NCBI GenBank assembly: GCA_036676355.1
Contig: JAKFDA010000018.1
Location: 1 to 64,000, forward strand
DNA length: 64,000 nt
Source of the DNA: ZC4RG42 sp036676355
GTDB lineage: Bacteria > Pseudomonadota > Gammaproteobacteria > Burkholderiales > SG8-39
Direction of reading: 5' to 3'
Position 1 is the stretch's first letter. The number at the start of each line of letters is the position of its first letter. This document shows positions 43,769 through 52,771 of the stretch, piece by piece. The notes under the pieces were generated by a model. It was given only the letters and a program-made list of their open reading frames with translations. It did no database searches and had not been told where the DNA came from. A program made the position numbers and the translations under genes.

Positions 43769-43957
43769 TTCGCATAAATCCTCGTCTGTATGGCCAGAAA
43801 CGAGATGCGCGCATCTCGCCCGATTCCGCGGCGCCCTGTTGTTGAATTGGATAATGATCCTGTGCCGGCACAAGGTCGACGACAGACAGGGCTGCAGAGA
43901 ACCGGCGATTTTAAAGCAATCTACGTCAGTGGGCCAGCCCTAATGTTTTCAAGGGCT

Positions 43958-44836
43958 TTAACCGATTTCCCGCAAACGCCGGATGAGCGCGGAAGTGTCC
44001 CATCGTCCGCCGCCCATGTCCTGGATTTCCGCGTAGTAGCCGTCGACCAGGCGCGCCACGCTGAGCGCCGCATCGTTGCGCTTTGCTTCTTCGAGGCAGA
44101 TGCGCAGATCCTTGCGCATCAAATCGACTGCGAAACCGAAGTCGAAGCGTCCGTCCGCCATGGTCTGGCCGCGATGCTGCATTTGCCAGGAGCCCGCCGC
44201 GCCCTGTGAGAGCAGGTCCAGCACCCGCTTCATGTCCAGCCCTTCACGCAGACCGAAATCGATGCCTTCGGCCAGTCCTTGCAATACGCCGGCCACGCAG
44301 ATCTGGTTGACCATCTTGGTCAGTTGCCCCGCGCCGGACGGCCCCATCCAGGTGGACGCCCGGGCATACGCCGCAAGTACGGGCTTCACCCGTTCGAAGG
44401 CGGCTTCATCGCCGCCCGCCATGACGGTGAGCGCCCCGCTTTCGGCGCCGGCTTGCCCGCCGGATACAGGGGCGTCGATGAAATAGAAACCGCGGCGCTG
44501 CGCTTCGGCGGCGAGGTCGCGCGCCAGCGCGGCGGAGATGGTGGAATGATCGACGAAAGTGCTGCCGCGCCGCATTGCTTGGAAAGCGCCGTGCTCGCCC
44601 AGCGTGATTGCGCGCACATCGGGATCGTCGCTCACTACGGCGAATACGATGTCGGCCCCGTCCGCGGCCTCCATCGGTGTGGCGGCGACGACGCCTGCAT
44701 GACGGACGGTCCACGCCTCCGCCTTGGCGCGCGTCCGGTTATAGATCTTTATCCGATGCCCGGCGTCGGCCAGATGACCGGCCATCGGCCCGCCCATTAC
44801 GCCCAGCCCCAAGAATGCTATTTGCAAGTTCTGCAT
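43958..44836 (-). CDS. NAD(P)-dependent 3-hydroxyisobutyrate dehydrogenase family reductase
   Basis: 292 residues of the beta-hydroxyacid dehydrogenase family (GarR, MmsB and related reductases). The Rossmann motif FLGLGVMGGPMAGHL opens the protein. FIDAPVSGGQAGAESGALTVM is the substrate-binding signature, and GAGQLTKMVNQI contains the catalytic lysine. Substrate specificity (tartronate semialdehyde, 3-hydroxyisobutyrate, succinic semialdehyde) is not determinable. The ATG at 44836 has GGAGA seven bases upstream. It is divergent from transketolase. Confidence 0.92.
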   Translation of the reverse strand: MQNLQIAFLGLGVMGGPMAGHLADAGHRIKIYNRTRAKAEAWTVRHAGVVAATPMEAADGADIVFAVVSDDPDVRAITLGEHGAFQAMRRGSTFVDHSTISAALARDLAAEAQRRGFYFIDAPVSGGQAGAESGALTVMAGGDEAAFERVKPVLAAYARASTWMGPSGAGQLTKMVNQICVAGVLQGLAEGIDFGLREGLDMKRVLDLLSQGAAGSWQMQHRGQTMADGRFDFGFAVDLMRKDLRICLEEAKRNDAALSVARLVDGYYAEIQDMGGGRWDTSALIRRLREIG

Positions 44837-45005
44837 ACATTTCTCCAAGTACGAACCTCGTGACCGACCCGGGGTTCGATTATAGAAACGTGCCGTCGCA
44901 AAGGCCGTGCAATCGTCCGTCCCGGCCGCCTCGTGCAAAAAGCGCGGCGATACGGGATAATTGCCAGCTTTTCCGGCGTTTCTTCGACGCCCCCTAGACA
45001 CCCTC

Positions 45006-47042
45006 ATGAATTCATCGGCTGCCGCGCCCGCCCAATCCGCCCGTACCCTGACCAACGAACAACAGCGCGATATGGCCAATGCCATTCGCGCGCTCGCGAT
45101 GGACGCCGTGCAGGCGGCCAACTCCGGACACCCGGGAATGCCGATGGGCATGGCCGAAATCGCCGTCGCGCTGTGGGGGCGCCATCTGCGCCACAGCCCC
45201 GCCAATCCGCACTGGCCCGATCGCGATCGTTTCCTGCTGTCCAACGGCCACGGGTCGATGCTGCTGTATGCATTGTTGCATTTGACCGGTTATGACCTGC
45301 CGATGGAAGAGTTGAAGCGCTTCCGCCAGTTCAGGTCCAAGACACCGGGCCATCCGGAAAACTTCGCCACACCCGGCGTCGAAACGACGACCGGCCCGCT
45401 CGGGCAGGGATTGGCCAACGGCGTCGGCATGGCGCTCGCCGAGCGTTTGCTCGCGGCGCAGTTCAACCGGCCCGGCCATACCATCGTTGACCATCACACC
45501 TATGTCTTCCTCGGTGACGGTTGCCTGATGGAAGGAATCTCGCACGAGGCATGCTCGCTTGCCGGCGTACTGGGGTTGGGCAAACTGATTCTGCTGTACG
45601 ACGACAACAACATTTCCATCGACGGTCATGTCAACGGCTGGTTCGGAGACGATACGCCGAAGCGTTTCGAAGCCTACGGCTGGCATGTGGTGCGTGATGT
45701 CGACGGCCATGATGTCGCGGCGGTGGACACGGCGCTGCACGAAGCGCGCAATGAAACCGATCGGCCGAGCATCATTTGCTGCAAGACGGTGATCGGCAAG
45801 GGCTCGCCCAACAAGGCCAACTCGCACGATGTGCATGGCGCGGCGCTCGGTGCGGACGAAGTCGCGGCGACGCGCGCGAACATCGGCTGGGACCATCCGC
45901 CGTTCGAAATCCCGCGGCAAGTCTATGAGGCATGGGACGGCCGTGGACGGGGCGCCGCTTTCGAACGTGAGTGGCAGGAGCGTTTTGCCGCGTACGCAAA
46001 AGCGCACCCGGAACTTGCGTCCGAATATGAGCGCCGCATGCTGGGCAAGCTGCCGCGGGATTGGAGCGAAATCTGCGCCCGGCTGCTGGAGCAAACCAAC
46101 GCCAGGGCTCAGACCGTGGCAACACGCAAAGCCTCGCAGCTCGCGCTTGAAGCGTTGGCTGCGGAACTGCCCGAAATGCTGGGCGGTTCGGCCGACCTGA
46201 CCGGATCGAACCTGACCAACTGGTCCGGTTCCAAATCGATAGATCGCGCGACCGACGGCAATTACATTCATTATGGCGTGCGTGAATTCGGCATGAGCGC
46301 CATGATGAACGGCATTTCGCTGCATGGCGGATTCATTCCTTACGGCGGCACGTTCCTGACATTCTCGGACTACGCTCGTAATGCGGTGCGCATGGCCGGG
46401 CTGATGCGGTCGCACGCGATTTTCGTCTACACCCACGATTCCATCGGGCTCGGCGAAGACGGCCCGACGCATCAATCGATCGAACACGCGGCATCGCTGC
46501 GCCTCATTCCGCAGCTCGATGTGTGGCGACCGAGCGACACGGTGGAATCGGCGCAGGCGTGGATCGCCGCGATCGAACGCAGGGACGGGCCGAGTGCGTT
46601 GCTTTTCAGCCGGCAGAATGTCGCGTTTCAGCAGCGCGATGCCCGGGCGATTGCAAACATTCGTCGCGGGGGTTACGTGCTGGCCGATGCGCAGGATTTT
46701 CGCGCCATCATTATCGCGACCGGCTCGGAAGTGCCGCTTGCGCTTGGCGCGCAGGAACAGCTCGCCAAGGAAGGACTGGCGGTACGCGTCGTATCGATGC
46801 CGAGTACCAACGTGTACGACCGGCAGGATCAGGCGTATCGGGACAGCGTGCTGAAGCCGGGCGTGCGGCGCATCGCGGTCGAGGCGGGCGTCACCGACCT
46901 GTGGCGCAAGTATGTGGGATTGGACGGTGCCGTCGTCGGCATCGATCGGTACGGCGAATCCGCACCGGCCGGCGAGCTGTTCAAATACTTCGGCTTTACT
47001 GTCGACAATGTAGTGAAAGCGGTGAAGTCGGTTATTGAGTGA
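45006..47042 (+). CDS. tkt: Transketolase
   Basis: Thiamine-diphosphate enzyme moving two-carbon units between sugar phosphates. 678 residues from the ATG at 45006. Signatures: MDAVQAANSGHPGMPMGMAE at the N-terminus, the ThDP motif GDGCLMEGISHEACS to DDNNISIDGH, and in the pyrimidine domain the region GPTHQSIEHAASLRLIP. It begins the run tkt-gap-pgk-pyk-fba-purC on one strand and lies only 19 bases from gap, so it probably forms an operon with at least gap and pgk. Confidence 0.97.
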   Translation: MNSSAAAPAQSARTLTNEQQRDMANAIRALAMDAVQAANSGHPGMPMGMAEIAVALWGRHLRHSPANPHWPDRDRFLLSNGHGSMLLYALLHLTGYDLPMEELKRFRQFRSKTPGHPENFATPGVETTTGPLGQGLANGVGMALAERLLAAQFNRPGHTIVDHHTYVFLGDGCLMEGISHEACSLAGVLGLGKLILLYDDNNISIDGHVNGWFGDDTPKRFEAYGWHVVRDVDGHDVAAVDTALHEARNETDRPSIICCKTVIGKGSPNKANSHDVHGAALGADEVAATRANIGWDHPPFEIPRQVYEAWDGRGRGAAFEREWQERFAAYAKAHPELASEYERRMLGKLPRDWSEICARLLEQTNARAQTVATRKASQLALEALAAELPEMLGGSADLTGSNLTNWSGSKSIDRATDGNYIHYGVREFGMSAMMNGISLHGGFIPYGGTFLTFSDYARNAVRMAGLMRSHAIFVYTHDSIGLGEDGPTHQSIEHAASLRLIPQLDVWRPSDTVESAQAWIAAIERRDGPSALLFSRQNVAFQQRDARAIANIRRGGYVLADAQDFRAIIIATGSEVPLALGAQEQLAKEGLAVRVVSMPSTNVYDRQDQAYRDSVLKPGVRRIAVEAGVTDLWRKYVGLDGAVVGIDRYGESAPAGELFKYFGFTVDNVVKAVKSVIE

Positions 47043-47061
47043 TGCGGAATTGGAGCGAGTG

Positions 47062-48075
47062 ATGGCAATTCGGGTAGCGATTAACGGTTATGGGCGCATC
47101 GGACGGAATATCCTGCGCGCCTTCTACGAAAGTGGCAAAAAACACAACATGCAGATCGTTGCGATCAATGATCTGGGCGACACGCAGACCAACGCGCACC
47201 TGACTCGCTACGACACCGCGCACGGCAAGTTTCCGGGCACGATCAGCGTCGAAGGCGAGTACATGGTCGTCAACGGCGATCGTATTCAGGTTTGCGCCAA
47301 GCGCAATCCGGCCGAACTGCCGTGGAAGGAATTGAAGGTCGACGTGGTGCTCGAGTGCACGGGCCTCTTCACCAGCAAGGAGAAGGCAAGCGCACATCTG
47401 GCGGCGGGCGCGAAGAAGGTCATCATTTCCGCGCCGGGCGGCAAGGATGTCGATGCGACCATCGTGTACGGCGTCAACCACGATGTCCTGAAGGCGTCGC
47501 ACACCGTCATTTCGAACGCCTCGTGCACGACCAACTGCCTCGCCCCGCTGGTCAAAGTGTTGGATGACGGAATCGGCCTGGTGAACGGCCTGATGACGAC
47601 CGTGCACGCGTATACCAACGATCAGGTACTGACCGACGTGTATCACAAGGATCTGCGGCGCGCGCGTTCGGCAACCATGTCCATGATTCCAACCAAAACC
47701 GGCGCCGCGGCGGCGGTCAGTCTGGTGCTGCCGCATCTGGCGGGCAAGCTCGACGGTTACGCCATTCGCGTTCCGACCATCAACGTATCCCTGGTCGATC
47801 TGTCGTTCATCGCCAAGCGCGCGACGACCGTGGAAGAAGTGAACAAGGCGGTCAAGCAGGCGGCCGACGGTGCGTTGAAGGGCGTGCTCGAATACAACAC
47901 CGATCCGCTGGTCTCGATCGACTTTAACCACAACCCCTCATCCTCGATCTTCGACGCGACCCTCACCAAAGTATCGGAAGGAACGCTGGTCAAAGTCTGC
48001 AGTTGGTATGACAACGAATGGGGTTTCAGCAACCGTATGCTGGACACCACCGTTGCGTTGATGAACGCAAAGTAA
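47062..48075 (+). CDS. gap: Glyceraldehyde-3-phosphate dehydrogenase
   Basis: NAD-dependent phosphorylating enzyme of glycolysis/gluconeogenesis, tetrameric. 337 residues from the ATG at 47062, with GGAG eight bases upstream. NAD binds at INGYGRIGRN, the catalytic Cys155 lies in SNASCTTNCLAP, and SWYDNEWGFSNRM is the C-terminal signature. An in-frame ATG at 47035 would overlap tkt and is less likely. Confidence 0.97.
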   Translation: MAIRVAINGYGRIGRNILRAFYESGKKHNMQIVAINDLGDTQTNAHLTRYDTAHGKFPGTISVEGEYMVVNGDRIQVCAKRNPAELPWKELKVDVVLECTGLFTSKEKASAHLAAGAKKVIISAPGGKDVDATIVYGVNHDVLKASHTVISNASCTTNCLAPLVKVLDDGIGLVNGLMTTVHAYTNDQVLTDVYHKDLRRARSATMSMIPTKTGAAAAVSLVLPHLAGKLDGYAIRVPTINVSLVDLSFIAKRATTVEEVNKAVKQAADGALKGVLEYNTDPLVSIDFNHNPSSSIFDATLTKVSEGTLVKVCSWYDNEWGFSNRMLDTTVALMNAK

Positions 48076-48100
48076 GTCGCTGTCTCTCGTTGCAACAGAA

Positions 48101-48132
48101 GGCCGCCTCGATCACCCGTGGTCGAGTCGGCC
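48101..48132 (+). other. Intergenic hairpin between gap and pgk
   Basis: Outer arms GGCCG/CGGCC and inner arms CTCGATCAC/GTGGTCGAG (one wobble) stack with a single mismatch around a CC loop. The pgk start is 16 bases further. Likely an mRNA processing or stability element; no T run. Confidence 0.55.
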
Positions 48133-48148
48133 GCATTCGGGCTCCATC

Positions 48149-49342
48149 ATGCCTATCCTCAAAATGACCGATCTCGACCTGCGCGGCAAGCGGGTGCTGG
48201 TGCGCGCGGATCTCAACGTGCCGCAGAACGACGACGGCTCGATCACCGACGACACGCGCATTCGGGCGTCCGTCCCCGGCATTCGTTATGCGCTTGATGC
48301 GGGCGCGCGATTGATGGTGACGTCGCACCTGGGCCGCCCGAAAGAGGGCGAGTTCAGGGCGCAGGATTCGCTGGCGCCGGTCGCGCAACGTTTGTCCGAA
48401 CTACTGGGCGCGCCTGTGCCGCTCAAGCAGAACTGGCTCGATTCGGACGATGTCGCCCCCGCTCCGGGGCAGGTCGTCTTGCTGGAAAACTGTCGGCTAA
48501 ACAAGGGCGAGAAGAAGAACGACGAAACTCTCGCGCGTCGGATTGCGGCACTGTGCGACGTCTACGTCAACGATGCGTTTGGGGCGGCCCATCGCGCCGA
48601 GGCAACGACCTACGGTGTCGCGCAATATGCGCCAATCGCCTGTGCCGGGCCGTTGATGGCGGCCGAGATCGACGCGTTGACCAAGGCGTTGCGTCAGCCC
48701 GCGCGGCCGCTCGTTGCGATTGTCGCGGGGTCGAAAGTGTCGACCAAGCTGACTATTCTCGCCGCGCTGGCGGATAAAGTGGATCAGTTGATCGTCGGCG
48801 GCGGTATCGCCAACACGTTCATGCTGGCAGCCGGTTTGCCGGTCGGCAAATCGCTTGCCGAAGCAGACCTGGTGGGCGAGGCGAGCAGGATCGTCACGAT
48901 GCTGAAGACCAAGAACGGCGATGTGCCGATACCCGTCGATGTGGTGTGCGCCAAGGAGTTTGCGGCGACGGCGCTTGCAGAACTCAAGCCGAGCAGTGCG
49001 GTTGAAGACGACGATATGATTCTGGACATCGGGCCGCGTACTGCCGCCGCTTTCGCGGAAATTCTCGCCAAAGCAGGAACAATCATTTGGAACGGCCCGG
49101 TCGGTGTGTTTGAATTTAACCAGTTCGGCGAAGGCACCAAAGCACTTGCCAATGCAATCGCGGACAGCAAAGCGTTTTCTCTGGCCGGCGGCGGCGACAC
49201 GCTGGCGGCGATTGCGAAATACGGCGTCACCGATCGTATTTCGTACATTTCGACCGGCGGCGGCGCGTTTCTGGAATTTCTCGAGGGCAAGAAATTGCCG
49301 GCGATCGAAATACTCGAACGGCGGGCCGCGACATCGGCGTGA
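48149..49342 (+). CDS. pgk: Phosphoglycerate kinase
   Basis: Interconverts 1,3-bisphosphoglycerate plus ADP with 3-phosphoglycerate plus ATP. 397 residues, family length. Signatures: VLVRADLNVPQND, SHLGRPKEGEF, NDAFGAAHRAEATT, VAIVAGSKVSTKL and the nucleotide-binding NGPVGVFEFNQF with GGGDTLAAI near the C-terminus. It lies 73 bases after gap and 101 before pyk, on the same strand. Confidence 0.98.
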   Translation: MPILKMTDLDLRGKRVLVRADLNVPQNDDGSITDDTRIRASVPGIRYALDAGARLMVTSHLGRPKEGEFRAQDSLAPVAQRLSELLGAPVPLKQNWLDSDDVAPAPGQVVLLENCRLNKGEKKNDETLARRIAALCDVYVNDAFGAAHRAEATTYGVAQYAPIACAGPLMAAEIDALTKALRQPARPLVAIVAGSKVSTKLTILAALADKVDQLIVGGGIANTFMLAAGLPVGKSLAEADLVGEASRIVTMLKTKNGDVPIPVDVVCAKEFAATALAELKPSSAVEDDDMILDIGPRTAAAFAEILAKAGTIIWNGPVGVFEFNQFGEGTKALANAIADSKAFSLAGGGDTLAAIAKYGVTDRISYISTGGGAFLEFLEGKKLPAIEILERRAATSA

Positions 49343-49443
49343 AATCGTACTGATGAATCGAGCGGGCTTGCATGGCGACTCGCGTATTAAAAGCGACGGC
49401 CTGCAGGCTCGAAATATATTTTAAAAAACTGATCGAGAAACAT

Positions 49444-50928
49444 ATGCTCTCACAGCAAAGCACCCGTCATCATCCGTTCGGACCGGACCGTCCGCGCAGC
49501 ACCAAAATCGTCGCCACCCTGGGGCCTGCCTCCAGCGACCTCGATACGTTGGAAAAAATGTTCCGCGCCGGTGTCGATGTCGTGCGCATGAATTTTTCTC
49601 ACGGCACGGCGGAGGACCATGTGAAGCGCGCCGAAACGGTACGCGAAGCCTGCCGCCGTTCCGGCCGCACGGTCGGCATCATGGCCGATCTGCAAGGGCC
49701 GAAAATTCGCGTCGGTAAATTCGAGGAAGGGCGCGTTACGCTGCAGACCGGCGCGACCTTCATTCTCGATGCGACCTGCGAAATGGGCGACGAAAACCGC
49801 GCCGGGTTGGACTATAAAGGTCTGCCGAATGATGTGCGCGCAGGCGACGTGCTGCTGCTCGACGACGGCAAGATTGTGTTCGATGTCGAAAAAGTCGTCG
49901 GTAGCGAGATCCATTCCAAGATCCGGCACGGCGGTGTGCTGTCGAACAACAAAGGCATCAATCGCGTCGGCGGCGGATTGACCGCGCCGACTCTGACGGC
50001 AAAGGACATCGAAGACATCCACATTGCGGCGAAGATTCAGGCCGACTATCTGGCGGTGTCGTTCCCCAAGTCCGGCAAAGACATGTTCACGGCGCGCGAA
50101 ATGCTGCGAGCTGCTGGCGGCGAAGCACTGCTTATCGCCAAGATCGAACGGGCTGAAGCGGTCGAACTTGCCGCTTACGAGGACATCCTGTCCGGATCGG
50201 ACGGCATCATGGTGGCGCGCGGCGACCTGGCCGTCGAAGTCGGTGATGCGGCCGTACCGGCGCTGCAGAAACGCATGATTCAACTTGCGCGTGAACGCAA
50301 TAAGCTCACGATCACCGCGACGCAGATGATGGAGTCGATGATCAACAGTCCGGTGCCGACGCGCGCCGAAGTGTCCGACGTCGCGAACGCGGTGCTGGAC
50401 GGTACCGATGCGGTTATGACTTCGGCGGAAACCGCTGCGGGCAAGTTTCCGGTCGAAACCATTGCCGCCATGAGCCGGGTTTGCATGGAGGCGGAGAAAT
50501 CGTCGCGCATTTCGTTCGATCGCGATTTTCTCGATCGGGCCTTCACACGTGTGGACCAATCCATCGCCATGGCCGCGTTGTTCACCGCCTATCACCTTAA
50601 CGTCAAGGCGATCGCGGCGCTGACGCAGTCCGGTTCCACTGCCCTGTGGATGTCGAGGCTCAACAGCGGCGTCCCGATCTATGCGCTGACGTCGGAAACC
50701 TCAACGCGCTACCGCGTCAGTCTCTTCCGCGACGTATACCCGCTGACGGTGTCTTATCAGGGTCATGATCGCGAGGCATTGCTGGATGAGGCCGAGCACG
50801 TGTTGGTGCAAAACGGCATCGTCGAAGAAGGTGATTTGATTGTCGTCTCCTTCGGTGAGCCTATCGGCACCTCGGGCGGCACCAACACGATGAAAATCGT
50901 CCGGGTCGGCGAGCATCGCCAGCCCTGA
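49444..50928 (+). CDS. pyk: Pyruvate kinase
   Basis: Makes pyruvate and ATP from phosphoenolpyruvate. 494 residues from the ATG at 49444 (RSTKIVATLGPASSD soon follows); an ATG at 49372 is in frame but would add an atypical 24 residues, and neither has a strong ribosome site. Signatures: VRMNFSHG, MADLQGPKIRVG, the catalytic lysine in LLIAKIERAEA, GIMVARGDLAVEVG and TSAETAAGKFPVE. The C-terminal domain is complete. A terminator lies 105 bases downstream. Confidence 0.97.
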   Translation: MLSQQSTRHHPFGPDRPRSTKIVATLGPASSDLDTLEKMFRAGVDVVRMNFSHGTAEDHVKRAETVREACRRSGRTVGIMADLQGPKIRVGKFEEGRVTLQTGATFILDATCEMGDENRAGLDYKGLPNDVRAGDVLLLDDGKIVFDVEKVVGSEIHSKIRHGGVLSNNKGINRVGGGLTAPTLTAKDIEDIHIAAKIQADYLAVSFPKSGKDMFTAREMLRAAGGEALLIAKIERAEAVELAAYEDILSGSDGIMVARGDLAVEVGDAAVPALQKRMIQLARERNKLTITATQMMESMINSPVPTRAEVSDVANAVLDGTDAVMTSAETAAGKFPVETIAAMSRVCMEAEKSSRISFDRDFLDRAFTRVDQSIAMAALFTAYHLNVKAIAALTQSGSTALWMSRLNSGVPIYALTSETSTRYRVSLFRDVYPLTVSYQGHDREALLDEAEHVLVQNGIVEEGDLIVVSFGEPIGTSGGTNTMKIVRVGEHRQP

Positions 50929-51033
50929 GGATTTCGGCGGAGGGTCCGGGAGCGAAGCGAAGGGGCCGAAGTCAGAATCGCCCAGGCAGCATCGCCAGCC
51001 TTGACTTATTCAATCAAGGAAGCCAGGGCAAAA

Positions 51034-51068
51034 AAAAGCGCTTCGCGGACGATCCGCGAGGCGCTTTT
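51034..51068. terminator. Strong bidirectional terminator after pyk
   Basis: AAAAGCGCTTCGCGG pairs with CCGCGAGGCGCTTTT over 15 positions (one wobble), with A and T runs on either side. It ends the pyk transcript and also the small minus-strand gene at 51090. Confidence 0.85.
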
Positions 51069-51089
51069 CCTGTTTGTGGGGGTGCGACC

Positions 51090-51167
51090 TCAGCTTCTCA
51101 GCTTGACGACCACGAGCACGACCAAGGCGATGGCCATAACGGCCAAATAGATATCCAGCCATGACAT
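51090..51167 (-). CDS. 25-residue single-span membrane peptide
   Basis: Not recognised. The peptide is MSWLDIYLAVMAIALVVLVV followed by VKLRS: one hydrophobic helix of about 18 residues with a positively charged C-terminus, so the N-terminus is probably outside. GGGAGGA lies eight bases before the ATG, one of the strongest ribosome sites in the window, and the strong terminator at 51034 follows the stop. Such peptides often act as subunits or regulators of membrane complexes, as CydX and KdpF do, but the sequence matches neither. There is no obvious partner; pyk and fba flank it. Confidence 0.6.
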   Translation of the reverse strand: MSWLDIYLAVMAIALVVLVVVKLRS

Positions 51168-51285
51168 TTAATAATCCTCCCTCTTTATGCATCGCGGGGC
51201 ACCCGGACTGCCTGTGCGGCCCTGCGGCTATTTGTGCAGCGGCAGTACTGTAACTCAGCTTCCACGCTGACGTCATGCCGTCGTA

Positions 51286-51314
51286 CGCCTGCGGCCCGAC
51301 AAAAACCGCAGGCG
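51286..51314. other. Inverted repeat in the pyk-fba gap
   Basis: CGCCTGCGG and CCGCAGGCG, nine perfect pairs around CCCGACAAAAA. No T run. Between here and fba (51621) the only other hint is GTAAAAT near 51468, a possible -10. I see no gene in 51170-51620. Confidence 0.4.
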
Positions 51315-51620
51315 CGAACGCCCCGCACCTTGTGGTATCGGCACGCCGTCCAGAAGTTCAAGCAGGTCTCGTTAGGGTTGCCGGAAGGACGCCCTGCGGG
51401 CGTGAGGCGCATGATTTTTGCACCCGAGCGTGCGACGCGCAGAAGGTGCGCCGCGTGGGCGGCTCAGGGTAAAATTGTGATCTTTTGGTCGCCCTGATTC
51501 ACCGAATTCCTCGGCGAGTGCCGATCGAGCCAGGTGGCTCGTGTCGGCTTTGCCGAGTCGGACATATGACAAGGAAGCGTCGCTTGCTTGTCCGGATATT
51601 CTCTTAAAGGAGTTCGCATC

Positions 51621-52640
51621 ATGAGCCAATCACTCGCCACCGTGGCCCGCGCCATGGTTGCCCGTGGCAAAGGCATTCTCGCAGCCGACGAATCGTCGGG
51701 CACGATCGAAAAACGGTTCAATACCATCAGTCTGGAGAGCAATGAAGAGAACCGCCGTGCCTACCGCGACATGCTTTTCAGCGGTAAAGGTATCGGCGAA
51801 TATATTTCGGGCGTCATCCTGTTCGACGAGACGCTGCGGCAGAAAGCCGCCGACGGTACGCCGTTCGCCGAACTGCTGACCAAAAACGGCATGATTCCGG
51901 GCATCAAGGTCGATGCCGGCGCCAAGCCGATGGCACTGTGTTCGGGCGAAACGATCACCGAAGGGCTGGATGGTCTGGTCAAGCGCGTGCAGGAGTATGT
52001 CAAGCTCGGCGCCAAGTTTGCCAAGTGGCGCGCCGTCATCGACATCGGCCCGAATATTCCGAGTGCCGCCGCCATCACGGCAAACGCACATGCGCTGGCG
52101 CGCTATGCCGCCATCTGCCAGGACAACGGCCTGGTGCCGATCGTCGAGCCGGAAGTACTGATGGACGGCGATCACACCATTGACCGTTGCGAGGAAGTGA
52201 CCTTGTGGACGCTGCGCGAAGTCTTCGACGCATTGGCCAATCAGCGTGTTGTGCTGGAAGACATGGTGCTCAAGCCGTCAATGGTCATTTCCGGCAAGAA
52301 GTGTCCGCAGCAGGCCAGCCCGCGCGAAGTCGCCGAGCGTACCCTGACGACGCTCAAGCGCACGGTTCCCGCCGCCGTGCCCGGCATTGCATTTCTGTCG
52401 GGCGGACAGAGCGACGAACTGGCGACCGAGCATCTGAGCCTGATGAATGAATTGGGCGGCGGTCCGTGGACCCTGACATTCTCGTACGGTCGTGCGCTGC
52501 AGGCGGCGTCGCTCAAGGCGTGGAACGGCAAGGCAGCCAACGTCGCGGCTGGCCAGGCGGCGCTGCTGCATCGCGCCCACATGAACGGCCTCGCCGCCAA
52601 GGGCGAGTACAAACGCGATCTGGAAAAGAAAGCGGCATAG
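51621..52640 (+). CDS. fba: Fructose-bisphosphate aldolase, class I
   Basis: Schiff-base aldolase that cleaves fructose 1,6-bisphosphate. 339 residues from the ATG at 51621, with AAAGGAG upstream. The N-terminal GKGILAADESSGTIEKRF and the Schiff-base Lys218 in LEDMVLKPSMVISG identify the eukaryote-like class I family, not the zinc-dependent class II enzyme that is common at this place in betaproteobacteria. FLSGGQSDELATEHL binds phosphate. It is followed by an inverted repeat and purC. Confidence 0.96.
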   Translation: MSQSLATVARAMVARGKGILAADESSGTIEKRFNTISLESNEENRRAYRDMLFSGKGIGEYISGVILFDETLRQKAADGTPFAELLTKNGMIPGIKVDAGAKPMALCSGETITEGLDGLVKRVQEYVKLGAKFAKWRAVIDIGPNIPSAAAITANAHALARYAAICQDNGLVPIVEPEVLMDGDHTIDRCEEVTLWTLREVFDALANQRVVLEDMVLKPSMVISGKKCPQQASPREVAERTLTTLKRTVPAAVPGIAFLSGGQSDELATEHLSLMNELGGGPWTLTFSYGRALQAASLKAWNGKAANVAAGQAALLHRAHMNGLAAKGEYKRDLEKKAA

Positions 52641-52646
52641 CTGTGT

Positions 52647-52680
52647 CCGGGTCAGGGAGTATGCTTGCGCTCTGACCCGG
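52647..52680 (+). terminator. Inverted repeat after fba
   Basis: CCGGGTCAG and CTGACCCGG pair perfectly (nine bases) around a 16-base loop, seven bases after the fba stop. There is no T run, so termination would be weak; 91 bases separate it from purC. Confidence 0.5.
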
Positions 52681-52771
52681 TATCGCCTGAGCTTCAATGA
52701 TCACACGCACGTGAGATCAGCCGGCCTCTCTTACTTACTCATGATGTCTGTACGCTTCGAACTATTCCGCC

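Noticed and set aside
51010..51276. 88-codon minus-strand frame across the pyk terminator
   Set aside because: It runs through the strong hairpin and overlaps the better-supported 25-residue gene in another frame.
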